The notes below the pieces were generated by a model that saw only the letters and a list, made by a program, of their open reading frames with translations, ran no database searches and was not told where the DNA came from. The position numbers and the translations under genes were made by a program. From Saprospiraceae bacterium (GTDB taxonomy: Bacteria; Bacteroidota; Bacteroidia; Chitinophagales; Saprospiraceae), in assembly GCA_016710625.1 (NCBI GenBank), contig JADJVK010000013.1, positions 45,725-109,724 of the forward strand: 64,000 bases of DNA, given 5' to 3'. Positions 50,544-60,418 of this stretch are shown here, piece by piece; the stretch's first letter is position 1; the number at the start of each line of letters is the position of its first letter.

Positions 50544-51497
50544 TTAGTCATTCTTTTTTGTAATGGTAACATTACTTTTTCTAAATGAAGGTATTTTCAC
50601 CGCAGGGGCATCATTTTGCTTTGGTGCAGGTCTATAAATTGATGGCGGTGGTGGGGTCGGTGCAGCCAATGTGTTGTCATCAAGTTGTTCATGATATTCT
50701 TTCCAGACTCGATTGACTTGCTCTAATTCGTAATCTTTATCCCACATTTTAGTGATTCGATAGAATATTGGCTTTGGTTTACCATCTTTCATACCATAAT
50801 GTGTTCTCGATTTGATTTGTGCCATAAATTTCGGCTTATCTGGAGTGGTGTGGACATCATCAATCACCCATCTTAGTTTGATCCTATTAAATATTTTTCC
50901 CCACAACCAACTACTTCCCGCTTCTATACTTCTCATTTTCACCAGATGTCCTTTGGAGCCATGAGATATCAATAACAATCCTTGGGTAAGTGCAAATCGC
51001 CTGTCTCCTTCATCATTAATATGTGCAAAAATTTCGTAAGCCTGACAGCTATCAATATCCCTCAATGCTGTAATAGTGTGCCATTTGCCATCAGCATAAC
51101 AGGTGCCTTTTGCAAATGATCCAACAAATCCCTTTGCTGCAACCAAACCATTCACATCCAATTCAAAATTAGGATTTTGGTTGTTAATTCCCAATTTTCC
51201 ACCATTCTGAATAAATAATCTTGATACTCCTGCTTCCTGAATATTCAATCCCTGAAGGTCTCTTTTGTCTTCAAAAGTCACACTCCACATTGGAGAAGTT
51301 CGGTCGCTAATTTTTTCAAAAAAACTTAGTAATTTTCTAGAGCTGCCTCTTGGAGTGATTGACAAACCAAATTCATTACTGACATCGATACCATCATCTT
51401 TAATATTTAGAGAGGAATCTACTAAATGTTCGAAGGCTTTATCATGAAAACCTCCCTTATATATTTTGTATAATTCTGTCCTAGAATGCTGTGCCAT
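50544..51497 (-). CDS. eCIS fibre/adhesin-like protein
   Basis: 317 residues. The middle has the tail-fibre shaft motif LGINNQNPNFELDVNGLVAAKG, in the form GIGTxxPxxxLDVNGxxxAxG found in phage and Bacteroidota fibre proteins. The tip-like region (about 145-255) is mixed and Trp/Arg-rich (WLWGKIFNRIKLRWVIDD). The C-terminus is Pro-rich (about 280-300, APTPPPPSIYRPAP) and Lys-rich. A role in target-cell binding is the likely reading. It sits where Afp13 fibres usually do, between the two baseplate wedge proteins. No receptor can be inferred. Confidence 0.75.
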   Translation of the reverse strand: MAQHSRTELYKIYKGGFHDKAFEHLVDSSLNIKDDGIDVSNEFGLSITPRGSSRKLLSFFEKISDRTSPMWSVTFEDKRDLQGLNIQEAGVSRLFIQNGGKLGINNQNPNFELDVNGLVAAKGFVGSFAKGTCYADGKWHTITALRDIDSCQAYEIFAHINDEGDRRFALTQGLLLISHGSKGHLVKMRSIEAGSSWLWGKIFNRIKLRWVIDDVHTTPDKPKFMAQIKSRTHYGMKDGKPKPIFYRITKMWDKDYELEQVNRVWKEYHEQLDDNTLAAPTPPPPSIYRPAPKQNDAPAVKIPSFRKSNVTITKKND

Positions 51498-51503
51498 AAT
51501 TAA

Positions 51504-54500
51504 TTATATTTTAAAATTAATTGTATATAAAGTATCTGACTTCTCCGAAATTTTTTGTCTTTTCATATAAGGGTTTTTGATTTTAACATATTTCTGACCT
51601 CCCAAAATATTTACTCTATTTTGAAAACGAATTACTGATTCAGAGTTGACTCTCCGTTGCGGTGCTTCCTCCTCTTCTCTGTGAATGATCTCAATTTCAT
51701 GATCCTCATCCGCTATCAAAATCCCCCAAGGTCTTGCTTGAATTATTGGTACAAATTCTACTTCCTCTGCAGTGTCTTGAACTTTGAAAACGCCATCTTC
51801 TTCAATAATATGGAGCATCGAAAATTTCGTTACAAATTGCACATAAGGCAAAGTTTTGATATAGTCTTTAATAGAATTCTCATTGATATACCCACCAATT
51901 GAAATAGGTATTTTTTCATCAAAAAACCATGGAGTGATAAATTTCTGAATATCTTTATGAAGCTGTTGCAAATACAAACCTGATTGATTTTCAATTGAAT
52001 TGAATTTCACATTTGCAATTACTCTCACATATTCATAAATTGGATTTCGAACTTTCAATGTAACAAAAGGCGAAGCATAAGATTGTAAATAAGCTTCGAT
52101 TTGTTTGAGCATTTTAAGATTAAAATTGGGCGTTTTATTGTGAAAATATTGACTAGGTTTTGGAACAACCACTAACAAAACACCTTCTTTATTCCGAATA
52201 CCTTGAATGTATTCCTCCTCTTCTTCAATATTGATAAAAACTTTCTCTTTAGCATCTAAATCTTCAATCGGATTACTTAATGAACTCAAACATTTTGCTT
52301 GGTGAACATCAGAAAAAGATTCTAAAACAATTCTTTCATAATCCCAATGAGAGATAGCTCTGTGTTTGTGCCGCAATCTTTCACTAACTCTTGCAAAATA
52401 ATCCAAACGGCTCTCAATCCTTCTGCCATGAAATGACTCAAAGGGTTGAAATACTGATTTTATCTCAGATTTTGGTTCTAAAAAATTGGCTGATAGTATA
52501 TAAAAAAGGTTGGGTGTATTCTTCTAAGTATTTTGGGTTTCTTATTGCTTCTACAGCCTGAGTAAAAATTCCTAATGCTGAGCAAAGGACATTTGTATTT
52601 GCATCTACTGAAACACAAAGCCAATACAAGCCTTTTGTAATCATTGTAGATTTATTGGTAATATCTTTTGGTATAGTTAATGATACAATTCCTGTTTTTG
52701 TAAAGCCATCGGTGGAGTCACTCAAAATTTGATTTTCATCTAAATAGATCCAATTCTCATTTTTATTCAAATAACTCCATCTAATTTTGGGTAATTCTGG
52801 AATATTTCGATGTGTTGCTATATTTTTCGAACTCAACTGAAATAAAAGAGATAGCGTTTCAGGTGCATTTACTTCATCCAAACCAATATACAAATGACCT
52901 TCATCATCAAAATGTGGCAATAAAAAAGCATTGCTACTTGTCCCAAATTTATAAGTATTTACAACTCCAAATGGGTGGACATGATAAATTTTATCAGGAA
53001 CATTATCGTCAATATTATGCAACACATCAAATTGACAATGAGCACTATAAGAAAATGTAATGCTTTTCAATAATGGCGTATAGGGTTGATTTAATTGCGA
53101 ATCTAAAGTCTCATTATCTTTTAATTTCTGGACAATATTTTGTGAAAATAACTGCGGGTAGACTTCATGACCGAAGGCAACATCAGGAGATTTTAGTTCA
53201 AATTTAAAAAAACCAGATTGTGTGGAATTGTCAAAAATATTTTCATTTTCTGCATAATAATCAGGATGAATTCCAATATTTTTCAAAGCTTCTTGATTCA
53301 AATTAATGGTAGAAATATGGATTGGATCATCCTGGTTTCCATAGGGATTAAACAAATATTGCAAATCCTCCTCATCCAATATTTCAGGTTCGAAATTACC
53401 ATTTACAAGGGCAAATATGCCAATTTTATACTTGTCTGGCTGTAGATCTAGACCATAATCCGAATAATATTTTTTAAATTCTGTGATTGAATTGGGTAAG
53501 TCTTTCCATTCAAGTTGAATCGACAAATTAGTAAGCTGCTTTCGATTGATTTCTTGGTTACCAAAAATGAAAGATGAACCTACTTTTGGCTGATAACCAA
53601 AAGGGTAAAACGGATGACGAGCATCTAAAATGCCAAAATCATTGTACAAATCAATCTGTCGCACCTTATCCACCTTCACTTCCATTTCAATTTGATTGAT
53701 TTTCAAATGTTGTAAAAAAGTATAAGAAAATGGCTGTTTGCTATTATCCATTATTATTTTAACAACAGGAAATTCGGTTTGAAAGGCTGCATTATGGATT
53801 GATTCTTTAAAAGCAACAATGCTCGAAATATTATTTTCTACTACAAAAGTGATTTGTAAAGCATTTAAAATATTCATTGATTCCTCAACCACCTGATTTT
53901 TGCTACTCCAGTCTCCATTCCCAACTGCTTTCATTGAGATCTTTTCAGGATTTATTGATAACCAACCATTTGCCCCTGACAATTGTATTTTTATATTCCT
54001 TTTTTTATCTCCCTGATTAAATATTCTTGTATAAAAAACTTCTTCATATGAAATTTGATCCTGAATTTCTTTGTACTGATTTTCTTTTTGATGAATGTCT
54101 TTTACAAGTTTTTTCAAAGATTTGGTAGATGCAATATCAAAATGAATTGTAATGGTTACTTTTCTTTCCCCTTCTTTTAAAAATAAAATGGGAGAAGCAA
54201 TTGCAAATCCGACTTCAGCTACATTCATATTTGAAGTATCAGCTGGTTTAAATTCTTGTTCTTCTCCGAAAAGTGGCCAATCTTGATAGGGATAGTCAAA
54301 AACACCACCATTTCCATCACTAGAATTCGATATTGGTGCAGCATACATTGCTGTAACTATCTGGAAATCACTTGTATCTACTTCATCCAAACGACTTACA
54401 TAAAATGATTTTAAGGATTTAATATTTGCTTTTGTGATTTCTATGTCTCTAATAGTTTCATAGGAAATATCAGATCCATCCTTACTTGACCCTGCACTTA

Positions 54501-55473
54501 AAGCTGTTCCACTAGGCAAAACAAACTTTTTAATATGGTTTGCTATATTAAAACTCAGATGAACATGATCGCAAATTCCATCTCTTTGCACCTGTTTCAG
54601 GACAGTATTGTAATAAAAATACAAAATCCTAGTGGTCATTTCATTTAGCTCGTTTTGAGCATATCGATACAATTTCAAAAAAGAAATTAACAAACCAATA
54701 TGTGGCTGATGGTTGTCTTTTTCGGTTAATGAACGATGAAAATATTTATTAAAACTGAAAATAGTGTATTGAATTGCATGAAATATCTGTCTATATGTCA
54801 TCCTAATTTTAAGAATGGCATTATTCAATTGATCTACAATTTGTTCTCCTTTGAAAATATTAACCCCTTTGACATCTTGTAGATGCCAGATATCACTTAA
54901 ATTATCAAAGTTGAATTCAATTTCATTTTCTGTGAAAATTTTATTTTCAATTGCACCAATTATATAAATTTTAAAAAACTGGACATGTTCTCTTAATTTC
55001 TCAATTATGATATTGTGCAATTCATTTTCTACAATTGTTTCAATTTTATTGATTTGAATATTAATCTTTCTAATATGTTTGTACCAATCATCTACATTTT
55101 CGATCAAACTATAAATCTGATTGCAAATATTTATAAATTCTTGTTTCCTACTTTTTTCGTTGGATGCAGTATAATATTGATTTAAAATTTGGCTAAACTC
55201 ATTTTCAATTTTATTAGTATCAGTACTAACCACTAATGAAAGAAAGACAGTTATATCATTGATCAAAAAATAATGAAAGTCGGTAATTGGCCTATTTAGT
55301 TTATCATAATATCGAAGGGTTTTAGCATAATTTGCAACAAATGCCAAGAGGTCATGTAACTTTCGATCATCAATTGTTACATAATCTGGCAATAAAGCTT
55401 TCAACAACCGATTGGGTTGTGCAGCACCGTATCCGAAATAGACCAAACTATCGCTATGTTTCGTATTGATCAT
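51504..55473 (-). CDS. eCIS baseplate-J (Afp11-like) protein, one-base frameshift at 52480-52485
   Basis: Very large wedge protein. The first frame (1,002 residues) begins LVYFGYGAAQPNRLLKALLP and ends at 52465. The C-terminal part (51504-52406) reads DYFARVSERLRHKHRAISHWDYERIVLESFSDV, the classical baseplate-J C-terminus. Removing one base from a run of six A at 52480-52485 joins them as ISQFLEPKSEIKSVFQPFESFHGRRIESRLDYF and gives exactly 1,322 residues. It is the longest gene in the operon, 7 bases after gp25. The N-terminal two-thirds has many Asn/Lys-rich strands and looks Bacteroidota-specific. Confidence 0.85.
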
Positions 55474-55480
55474 ATTGTTT

Positions 55481-55936
55481 TCATTTTGATATTTTTAAGG
55501 TATTTAAAGGGCATATTTTTTCGTCTTCTTTGAGGTTAGTTCCGTCTAATTTATATAATGGAAAAACCATATTCGTTCGGGTATTTACTTGTCGAATTAA
55601 ATAAATCAATTCTATCAATATTAATCCATCTAATTCCTGCGAATCATCTATATTCAATTCTTCTAATATAATTCGAGGCTCATATTTACTGATTGCCACC
55701 CTAATCAAATCATCAATTAGTGCTTTATTTTCACTATCAATTGACTTGAAAATCCGTGAATGCAAATCACAACCAAAATCAGGATTCGTCACTCTTTCTC
55801 CGGGAGTAGTATTTAGTAAAATGCTGATACTCTGTCGAATATCTTCATCATCTGATACCATTGCGACGCCAATACTATCATCAAATGAAATGGGAAAAGA
55901 CCATCCTGTACCTAAAAATGATTTTGTTTCACTCAT
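55481..55936 (-). CDS. eCIS baseplate gp25-like protein (Afp9-like)
   Basis: 151 residues from the ATG at 55936, chosen because it begins MSETKSFLGTGWSFPISF, the family opening, and lies 5 bases after the spike stop. GPW/gp25 domain: ISILLNTTPGERVTNPDFGCDLHSRIF, the conserved loop and helix that dock sheath to baseplate. No lysozyme catalytic residues are expected in this family. Afp9 by order, since it sits directly after the spike. Confidence 0.9.
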   Translation of the reverse strand: MSETKSFLGTGWSFPISFDDSIGVAMVSDDEDIRQSISILLNTTPGERVTNPDFGCDLHSRIFKSIDSENKALIDDLIRVAISKYEPRIILEELNIDDSQELDGLILIELIYLIRQVNTRTNMVFPLYKLDGTNLKEDEKICPLNTLKISK

Positions 55937-55941
55937 AAATT

Positions 55942-57786
55942 TTAGTTTAACATGACAATAACCCCTTTCAAAGAAGTAGTTGGACATGATGCTGATCCAA
56001 GGCTCGTAGAAACCGTACCCTTAAATTCAGCTTGCAACATGCCACTAATACTGACATTCATATTTGCATCAATTTTTACATCCATCATTGCTTTGTTAGA
56101 AATGCTTCCTGTTTCAGATTTTATATTAATGTCTTGAAAAGCTTTAATGTCAATTTTCCCTCTTGCTGATTCCATTTTAATTCCATCGGAATTCATTGTA
56201 ATCGTATTATCAAATGGGTCTTCGATTAAAATTTTGCTATTTTCATCACTTAATGTAATTCTTCTTCCACCGGGAGTTTCAATGATTAAATTTTTCTTAA
56301 TCTCTTCAAAAATAATTTTGAGCTGATCTCTACTAACTATTGCTTTGGTATCATTATCGCTATTAGGCTCGTAAGGTGGCACATTTTTTTTGCTATATAA
56401 AGAACCCAGAATAATTGGATATTGTGGATCACCATTCAAAAATCCTAAAATGACTTCATCCCCAATTTCTGGATAAAAAAAGTCACCTGAATTATTAGTT
56501 GCATAAAAATTAGCTAATCTTGCCCAAATGCCGTCCCCACTTTCAATTATCACAGGAACATCCACCAAAATTCGATAATCTCCATCTGGATCATCATGAA
56601 TTTTCTTCACTACACCATTATACAAACCATCAATACCGGGCAACATGGCTGCTGCTCTATTCGAATTAACATTGGGTTTGACTTCCGCAAACCATTCATT
56701 TGGCATCCCAATTGTCAATTCAGTAATCCAATGCCCTTCTCTGATGTCGTGACTAACCCTAGAAATATACCATTCGCCATCATATGATTTACCAATATTC
56801 TTAATTTTTATCCTCGTATCTGGCTTCACATCAGACATCCCTTTCACTTGTATTGTCCCAGTCACTCTTGACAATCTAGATTTTATCAACTTTGCATTTG
56901 CCCATTCTTTTAGAAATGGCTTTTCCACAGGTCCAGTGATATGCATTTCAAAATCTCTGGGTAGAAATTCATCTGCTAACTTCGGTCCTTTTATTTCGCC
57001 ATCACCTGCATTCAAAACACCTTCACCTGGTTCGGTAGATTCAGAAAAAATTATCTCTTGGTTTTGCATATCCCATGAACTAGCTTTCACTTTTTTCAAT
57101 TGAGATTTGCCATTCACCAATATATTTGCTTTTATGATATCTTCACTTTGTGTAATTCTTAAAGAAATTGGGGGCATTGGCTCCTCCAATTTTTTAATTT
57201 TTATTTTATTTTCATCGTTAATTACCACTCTTCCATTCAATTCTGCTCTCGTAACGATAAAATCCCAATCTGTGCAATTGTATTGCACCACTTCTTTGTG
57301 TTTATATTCAGTGTCTTTCACTTCCTTATCCAAGCCGTATTGACTTATGATCGCATTCATAATTTCATGATCTTTCTTTTTCACAAAATATTTATTGCGT
57401 CTATCAAGTGTCATTTTCACTGCTTTATCAGCACATTCCACTTCGTACATGGTGTATTCCTGTGAACGAATTCTTATACCAATTTTTATGATAATCCCTT
57501 TAAATATAGAAGTAACAGCTTCAGTTTTATAACCCATTTTCACTTCTACACTTTTCCCCGGTTTAATCATTTGAGCAATATCTTTTTCCTGAGCTTCTTT
57601 ATATTCTTGAGTTCTAAATGACTTATCCACCAAAAAGTATAATGTTGCAATAGAGATTCTATTGATTTCTTTATGTATTTCAATCGAATTGACATTAACA
57701 GTATTAGGAACCTCAGAACCATCAATAAAGATTTTCCGTTCGGTATGATAATGATGCTCCTGATCTAATAATGGTGATTTTGACAT
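55942..57786 (-). CDS. eCIS VgrG-like spike protein (Afp8-like)
   Basis: 614 residues. The gp27/gpD-like N-terminal part (about 1-370) begins HHYHTERKIFIDGSEVP and carries NCTDWDFIVTRAELNGRVV. The gp5 OB fold (about 380-470) includes GLYNGVVKKIHDDPDGDYRILV and FYPEIGDEVILGFLNGDPQYPIILGSLY. The C-terminal beta-helix has repeating strands (KILIEDPFDNTITM, KIDIKAFQDINIKSETGS). Forms the trimeric spike at the tube tip. It ends without an evident PAAR domain. Three bases downstream of the LysM gene. Confidence 0.92.
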   Translation of the reverse strand: MSKSPLLDQEHHYHTERKIFIDGSEVPNTVNVNSIEIHKEINRISIATLYFLVDKSFRTQEYKEAQEKDIAQMIKPGKSVEVKMGYKTEAVTSIFKGIIIKIGIRIRSQEYTMYEVECADKAVKMTLDRRNKYFVKKKDHEIMNAIISQYGLDKEVKDTEYKHKEVVQYNCTDWDFIVTRAELNGRVVINDENKIKIKKLEEPMPPISLRITQSEDIIKANILVNGKSQLKKVKASSWDMQNQEIIFSESTEPGEGVLNAGDGEIKGPKLADEFLPRDFEMHITGPVEKPFLKEWANAKLIKSRLSRVTGTIQVKGMSDVKPDTRIKIKNIGKSYDGEWYISRVSHDIREGHWITELTIGMPNEWFAEVKPNVNSNRAAAMLPGIDGLYNGVVKKIHDDPDGDYRILVDVPVIIESGDGIWARLANFYATNNSGDFFYPEIGDEVILGFLNGDPQYPIILGSLYSKKNVPPYEPNSDNDTKAIVSRDQLKIIFEEIKKNLIIETPGGRRITLSDENSKILIEDPFDNTITMNSDGIKMESARGKIDIKAFQDINIKSETGSISNKAMMDVKIDANMNVSISGMLQAEFKGTVSTSLGSASCPTTSLKGVIVMLN

Positions 57787-57789
57787 TTC

Positions 57790-58404
57790 TTATTGAATTA
57801 CAAGTGGTGGTATAATTACTTTAGTACCTAATTTCAAAGTTCTAAAATTCGTCAGCTTATTAACATTAGCTAATTGAATATAGTATTTTGGGGAATCATA
57901 TATTTCGTTACTGTATAATGGTAAAGCATCCCCGATCTGAACTGTTTTAATATGCGACATATCAGGTGAGCTTGAAATATTTCTATTTACTTCATCAGCA
58001 GTTGTATTGTGCGATGCAAACTGAAATGAAGCTTTGGCTCTTATGCAATTATTGTTATTATCAAAGAGTTGATACTCATAGGATAACGATTCCAATTTGC
58101 ATTTAAAACATAAACCACCAAAGATTAAATCAACATCTTTAGGTGAATGCTTATCAGCAATATAATTATAACATTCTTGATTTATTTTATTAACTTGTTC
58201 TGCAACTGTTTTACTTCCAAAAACGCCTGTTCCATCCAAAATCAGATCAAAAGAGATTACTTCCTGACTATACCCTTTGAAAGTTTTTGCAACTGGTAAT
58301 TTATTATCATGAGGGTTATTTTCAGTATAATTCAACTTTTTCTGTATGGAAATTTTCTCAGGATTTATGACACTTTCAAATGTATTAATTTTTAAGCCCG
58401 GCAT
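57790..58404 (-). CDS. eCIS tube-baseplate adaptor with LysM domain (Afp7-like)
   Basis: 204 residues. The N-terminal domain (KINTFESVINPEKISIQKKLNY to about residue 130) is the gp53/Afp7-like tube-initiation fold. A LysM-like segment lies at about 150-204 (VQIGDALPLYSNEIYDSPKYYIQLANVN ... KLGTKVIIPPL). In eCIS this protein bridges baseplate and tube; the LysM is not known to bind peptidoglycan there. Start overlaps the DUF5908 stop by one base. Confidence 0.86.
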   Translation of the reverse strand: MPGLKINTFESVINPEKISIQKKLNYTENNPHDNKLPVAKTFKGYSQEVISFDLILDGTGVFGSKTVAEQVNKINQECYNYIADKHSPKDVDLIFGGLCFKCKLESLSYEYQLFDNNNNCIRAKASFQFASHNTTADEVNRNISSSPDMSHIKTVQIGDALPLYSNEIYDSPKYYIQLANVNKLTNFRTLKLGTKVIIPPLVIQ

Positions 58405-58577
58405 TATCTTTCATTTTTTTTCTTAATCAAATCCTCTACTTTCTCAAGACAACTATTAATAATTTCATTTTTCATTTTTTGATAATCAAAATTATTCTCA
58501 TTATTATTTGAATATTTATTAGTTTGATTACCAATGACTTTTCCCCTAATCTCCAATTGTTTAATTTCAATTGCCAT
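58404..58577 (-). CDS. DUF5908-type small eCIS protein
   Basis: 57 residues from the ATG at 58577, which is one base after the upstream tube-paralogue stop; a start at 58607 would overlap that gene. MAIEIKQLEIRGKVIG opens a short helical protein that ends VEDLIKKKNER, the DUF5908 layout (conserved I-E-I-x-x-L start, Arg/Lys/Glu-rich end). This family is found mainly in eCIS clusters. Its structural place in the particle is not known to me. Confidence 0.72.
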   Translation of the reverse strand: MAIEIKQLEIRGKVIGNQTNKYSNNNENNFDYQKMKNEIINSCLEKVEDLIKKKNER

Positions 58578-58578
58578 A

Positions 58579-59019
58579 CTATGAAATTTCAATATTTTTA
58601 TAAACAAATGATAATTCCTCTATTGCTATAGAATTTTCTTGGGCATTGAATTTACTGATATTGTATTTTATTGGAATTGCTTCTATTAATTTAAATGTCA
58701 TAGAAATAGCACCTTTTTCATCTTTTAAATGTATTGTAATATCTTTTTTATGAGCACTAACTTTATCTTTTAGATTCTTATTTACATTTCCAATATCATT
58801 CATCAAACTTTTCAATTGTTCTGTTTTCATAATTCCCTTTTTCATTACAATAGGTGTAAATTTTAACTTTTTGGGGATTTTGACTATTGACCCATTGAAA
58901 TAACCATTGACTACTTCATCCACATCATATTCAGCACCAATTCCAGTAATATCTTGAAATTGTATTTCACCACCATAATCAACTGAAAAATAAAAACTTG
59001 CAATTGGAAAATTTGACAT
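58579..59019 (-). CDS. Third, most divergent tube-like protein of the eCIS
   Basis: 146 residues. gp19/Hcp-like tube fold: it begins FPIASFYFSVDYGGEIQFQDITGIGAEYDVDE and ends SIAIEELSFVYKNIEIS, aligning with the other two tube proteins of the operon but without their EYRHG motif. It has a Lys-rich loop (about 80-110). As in Afp5, such proteins usually form the tube-initiator ring on the baseplate rather than the main tube; position and divergence fit this. 11 bases after the second tube gene. Confidence 0.85.
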   Translation of the reverse strand: MSNFPIASFYFSVDYGGEIQFQDITGIGAEYDVDEVVNGYFNGSIVKIPKKLKFTPIVMKKGIMKTEQLKSLMNDIGNVNKNLKDKVSAHKKDITIHLKDEKGAISMTFKLIEAIPIKYNISKFNAQENSIAIEELSFVYKNIEIS

Positions 59020-59030
59020 TTTACTTCTTT

Positions 59031-59474
59031 TTAAAAACTCAATTCAATACCCTCATGCTGAAAAGATATGCCTTCTAAAGCAATTATATTCCCATCAGAT
59101 TTCAATTGAGGACCTTCCATTTTAGTTGGTACCGCTTTAGCAACTTTCCAAGTACATACCACACTTCCTTTTTCATCCAAAAGCTGAATGTTCAAAGGAA
59201 TTGGTTCCCCCTGAGAACCATATTTGCTACCATGATAGACTTCTTTGAATTTATCTAACACTTTTGTTCCACCTTTAGTGATTCCTTTTTTCATGGTTAT
59301 TTCGGCAGTTTTAATCATTCCAATCCGTTTTTCAGTAACAAACTCTTTGGAATTTCCATGTCTATATTCCAAATGTTGCGCCTCTTGATTCAATCCATTC
59401 ACTTCGCTAAATGCGATCTCTGTGCCATCAATTGTCACTTTGAAATGATATACTGCTACTGGATAATCTGACAT
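59031..59474 (-). CDS. Second eCIS tube protein (T4 gp19/Afp1-like)
   Basis: 147 residues. It begins YPVAVYHFKVTIDGTEIAFSEVNGL and shares LEYRHGNSKEFVTEKRIGMIKTAEITMKKGI with the first tube gene. Ends NIIALEGISFQHEGIELSF. Clearly a paralogue of 59927-60382; whether it replaces it in the tube or forms a distinct ring is unknown. It lies between the two-TM gene and the divergent tube paralogue. Confidence 0.9.
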   Translation of the reverse strand: MSDYPVAVYHFKVTIDGTEIAFSEVNGLNQEAQHLEYRHGNSKEFVTEKRIGMIKTAEITMKKGITKGGTKVLDKFKEVYHGSKYGSQGEPIPLNIQLLDEKGSVVCTWKVAKAVPTKMEGPQLKSDGNIIALEGISFQHEGIELSF

Positions 59475-59495
59475 AATTTATTTGTTTTAAGATTA

Positions 59496-59870
59496 TTATT
59501 TCATAATTGAAGCGATTCTTTGACTTATACTTTTAGATTCTTTCATTGAATTGTAAATCAATAGGATTAAAGAAACAATCCCAATGATACTCGGAAGCAT
59601 AAAATATAAATCATCTTTTCTTTTTCCAATTAGCCATCCTATACATAAGATGATAACTATCATACTTGCTGCATAAACATATACCATCAAGTTCGAAGAA
59701 CTAATATTATATGAATTATTGCTTTTTTGAATAGTGGTTTTGTGCATTCCTTTGGATAAAGAAATTTTATCACCAGATGGGCGAACTTTGTAATCTGGAC
59801 AATATTTACCAAGAGATTCACTCAATTGTGAAATACTCAAATTTTGATTGTTTTCATTAAAATTGGTCAT
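59496..59870 (-). CDS. Two-transmembrane-segment protein inside the eCIS operon
   Basis: 124 residues from the ATG at 59870; a TTG start at 59900 lies inside a hairpin and is unlikely. The N-terminal 60 residues are hydrophilic, with SLGKYCPDYKVRPSGDKISLSK. Two hydrophobic helices follow, about 63-82 (MVYVYAASMIVIILCIGWLI) and 88-108 (MLPSIIGIVSLILLIY), joined by GKRKDD. A short basic tail ends it. Its place between tube genes is odd for a system that has no membrane complex. It could be a membrane anchor, a lysis/holin-like protein or an assembly factor. No family recognised. Confidence 0.65.
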   Translation of the reverse strand: MTNFNENNQNLSISQLSESLGKYCPDYKVRPSGDKISLSKGMHKTTIQKSNNSYNISSSNLMVYVYAASMIVIILCIGWLIGKRKDDLYFMLPSIIGIVSLILLIYNSMKESKSISQRIASIMK

Positions 59871-59888
59871 AAAATAAAGGTTAAAATA

Positions 59889-59910
59889 GGGTGTAACCAA
59901 CGTTACACCC
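59889..59910 (-). promoter_or_regulatory. Intra-operon hairpin after the first tube gene
   Basis: GGGTGTAAC (59889-59897) and GTTACACCC (59902-59910) form a perfect 9-bp GC-containing stem with a 4-base loop, 17 bases after the tube stop and before the two-TM gene start. On the minus strand it is followed by TATTTTAACC, only a weak T tract, so it could be a partial terminator or an mRNA-stabilising 3' end. Confidence 0.72.
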
Positions 59911-59926
59911 TCGATTTATACAATTA

Positions 59927-60382
59927 CTATAACTCTGTTTTTATGCCTTCATAAGCAAACTCTATGGTCTCAACAGACACCTCATTTGCATCAGACTTCA
60001 AGTTGGTTCCAGTAAGTTTTATTGGAAATGCTTTTTCAATATTCCAAGTCATCACAGTATCACCAGTTTCATTTAATAGCTCCACAACAATATCCATTCT
60101 TTCACCTTCTTCTGAATAATATTGTTTGTCATATATTTTTTGAAACAAGTCAACTAATCTACTATCTGTATCAAAAACACCTTTTTTCAATACCAAATTG
60201 GTTGTTTTTACCAAACCAGCTTGTTTAATTTTACTGAACACTTCGCTATCACCGTGTCTGTATTCAATTACATCTGTAGAAGCTTCCAAACCAGAAACTT
60301 CTTGAAAGCTAATTTGCTCTCCATCAATGGTTACACGAAAATGATATTTCGCAACGGGCCATTGGCCTTCATAATCTGCCAT
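59927..60382 (-). CDS. Main eCIS tube protein (T4 gp19/Afp1-like)
   Basis: 151 residues. It begins WPVAKYHFRVTIDGEQISFQEVSGLEASTDVIEYRHG, the gp19/Hcp-like fold used for the inner tube of contractile systems. Ends VSVETIEFAYEGIKTEL. Placed directly after the sheath (36-base gap), as expected for the most abundant structural pair, and followed by a strong hairpin. Which of the two EYRHG-type proteins forms the bulk of the tube is inferred from this position. Confidence 0.92.
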   Translation of the reverse strand: MADYEGQWPVAKYHFRVTIDGEQISFQEVSGLEASTDVIEYRHGDSEVFSKIKQAGLVKTTNLVLKKGVFDTDSRLVDLFQKIYDKQYYSEEGERMDIVVELLNETGDTVMTWNIEKAFPIKLTGTNLKSDANEVSVETIEFAYEGIKTEL

Positions 60383-60418
60383 AATATTTTAGAATAAATG
60401 GGTTAACGAATAAATTAA

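Noticed and set aside
55481..55936. Lysozyme activity of the gp25-like protein
   Set aside because: The family name is historical; baseplate gp25 proteins are structural and no lysozyme catalytic pair is seen.
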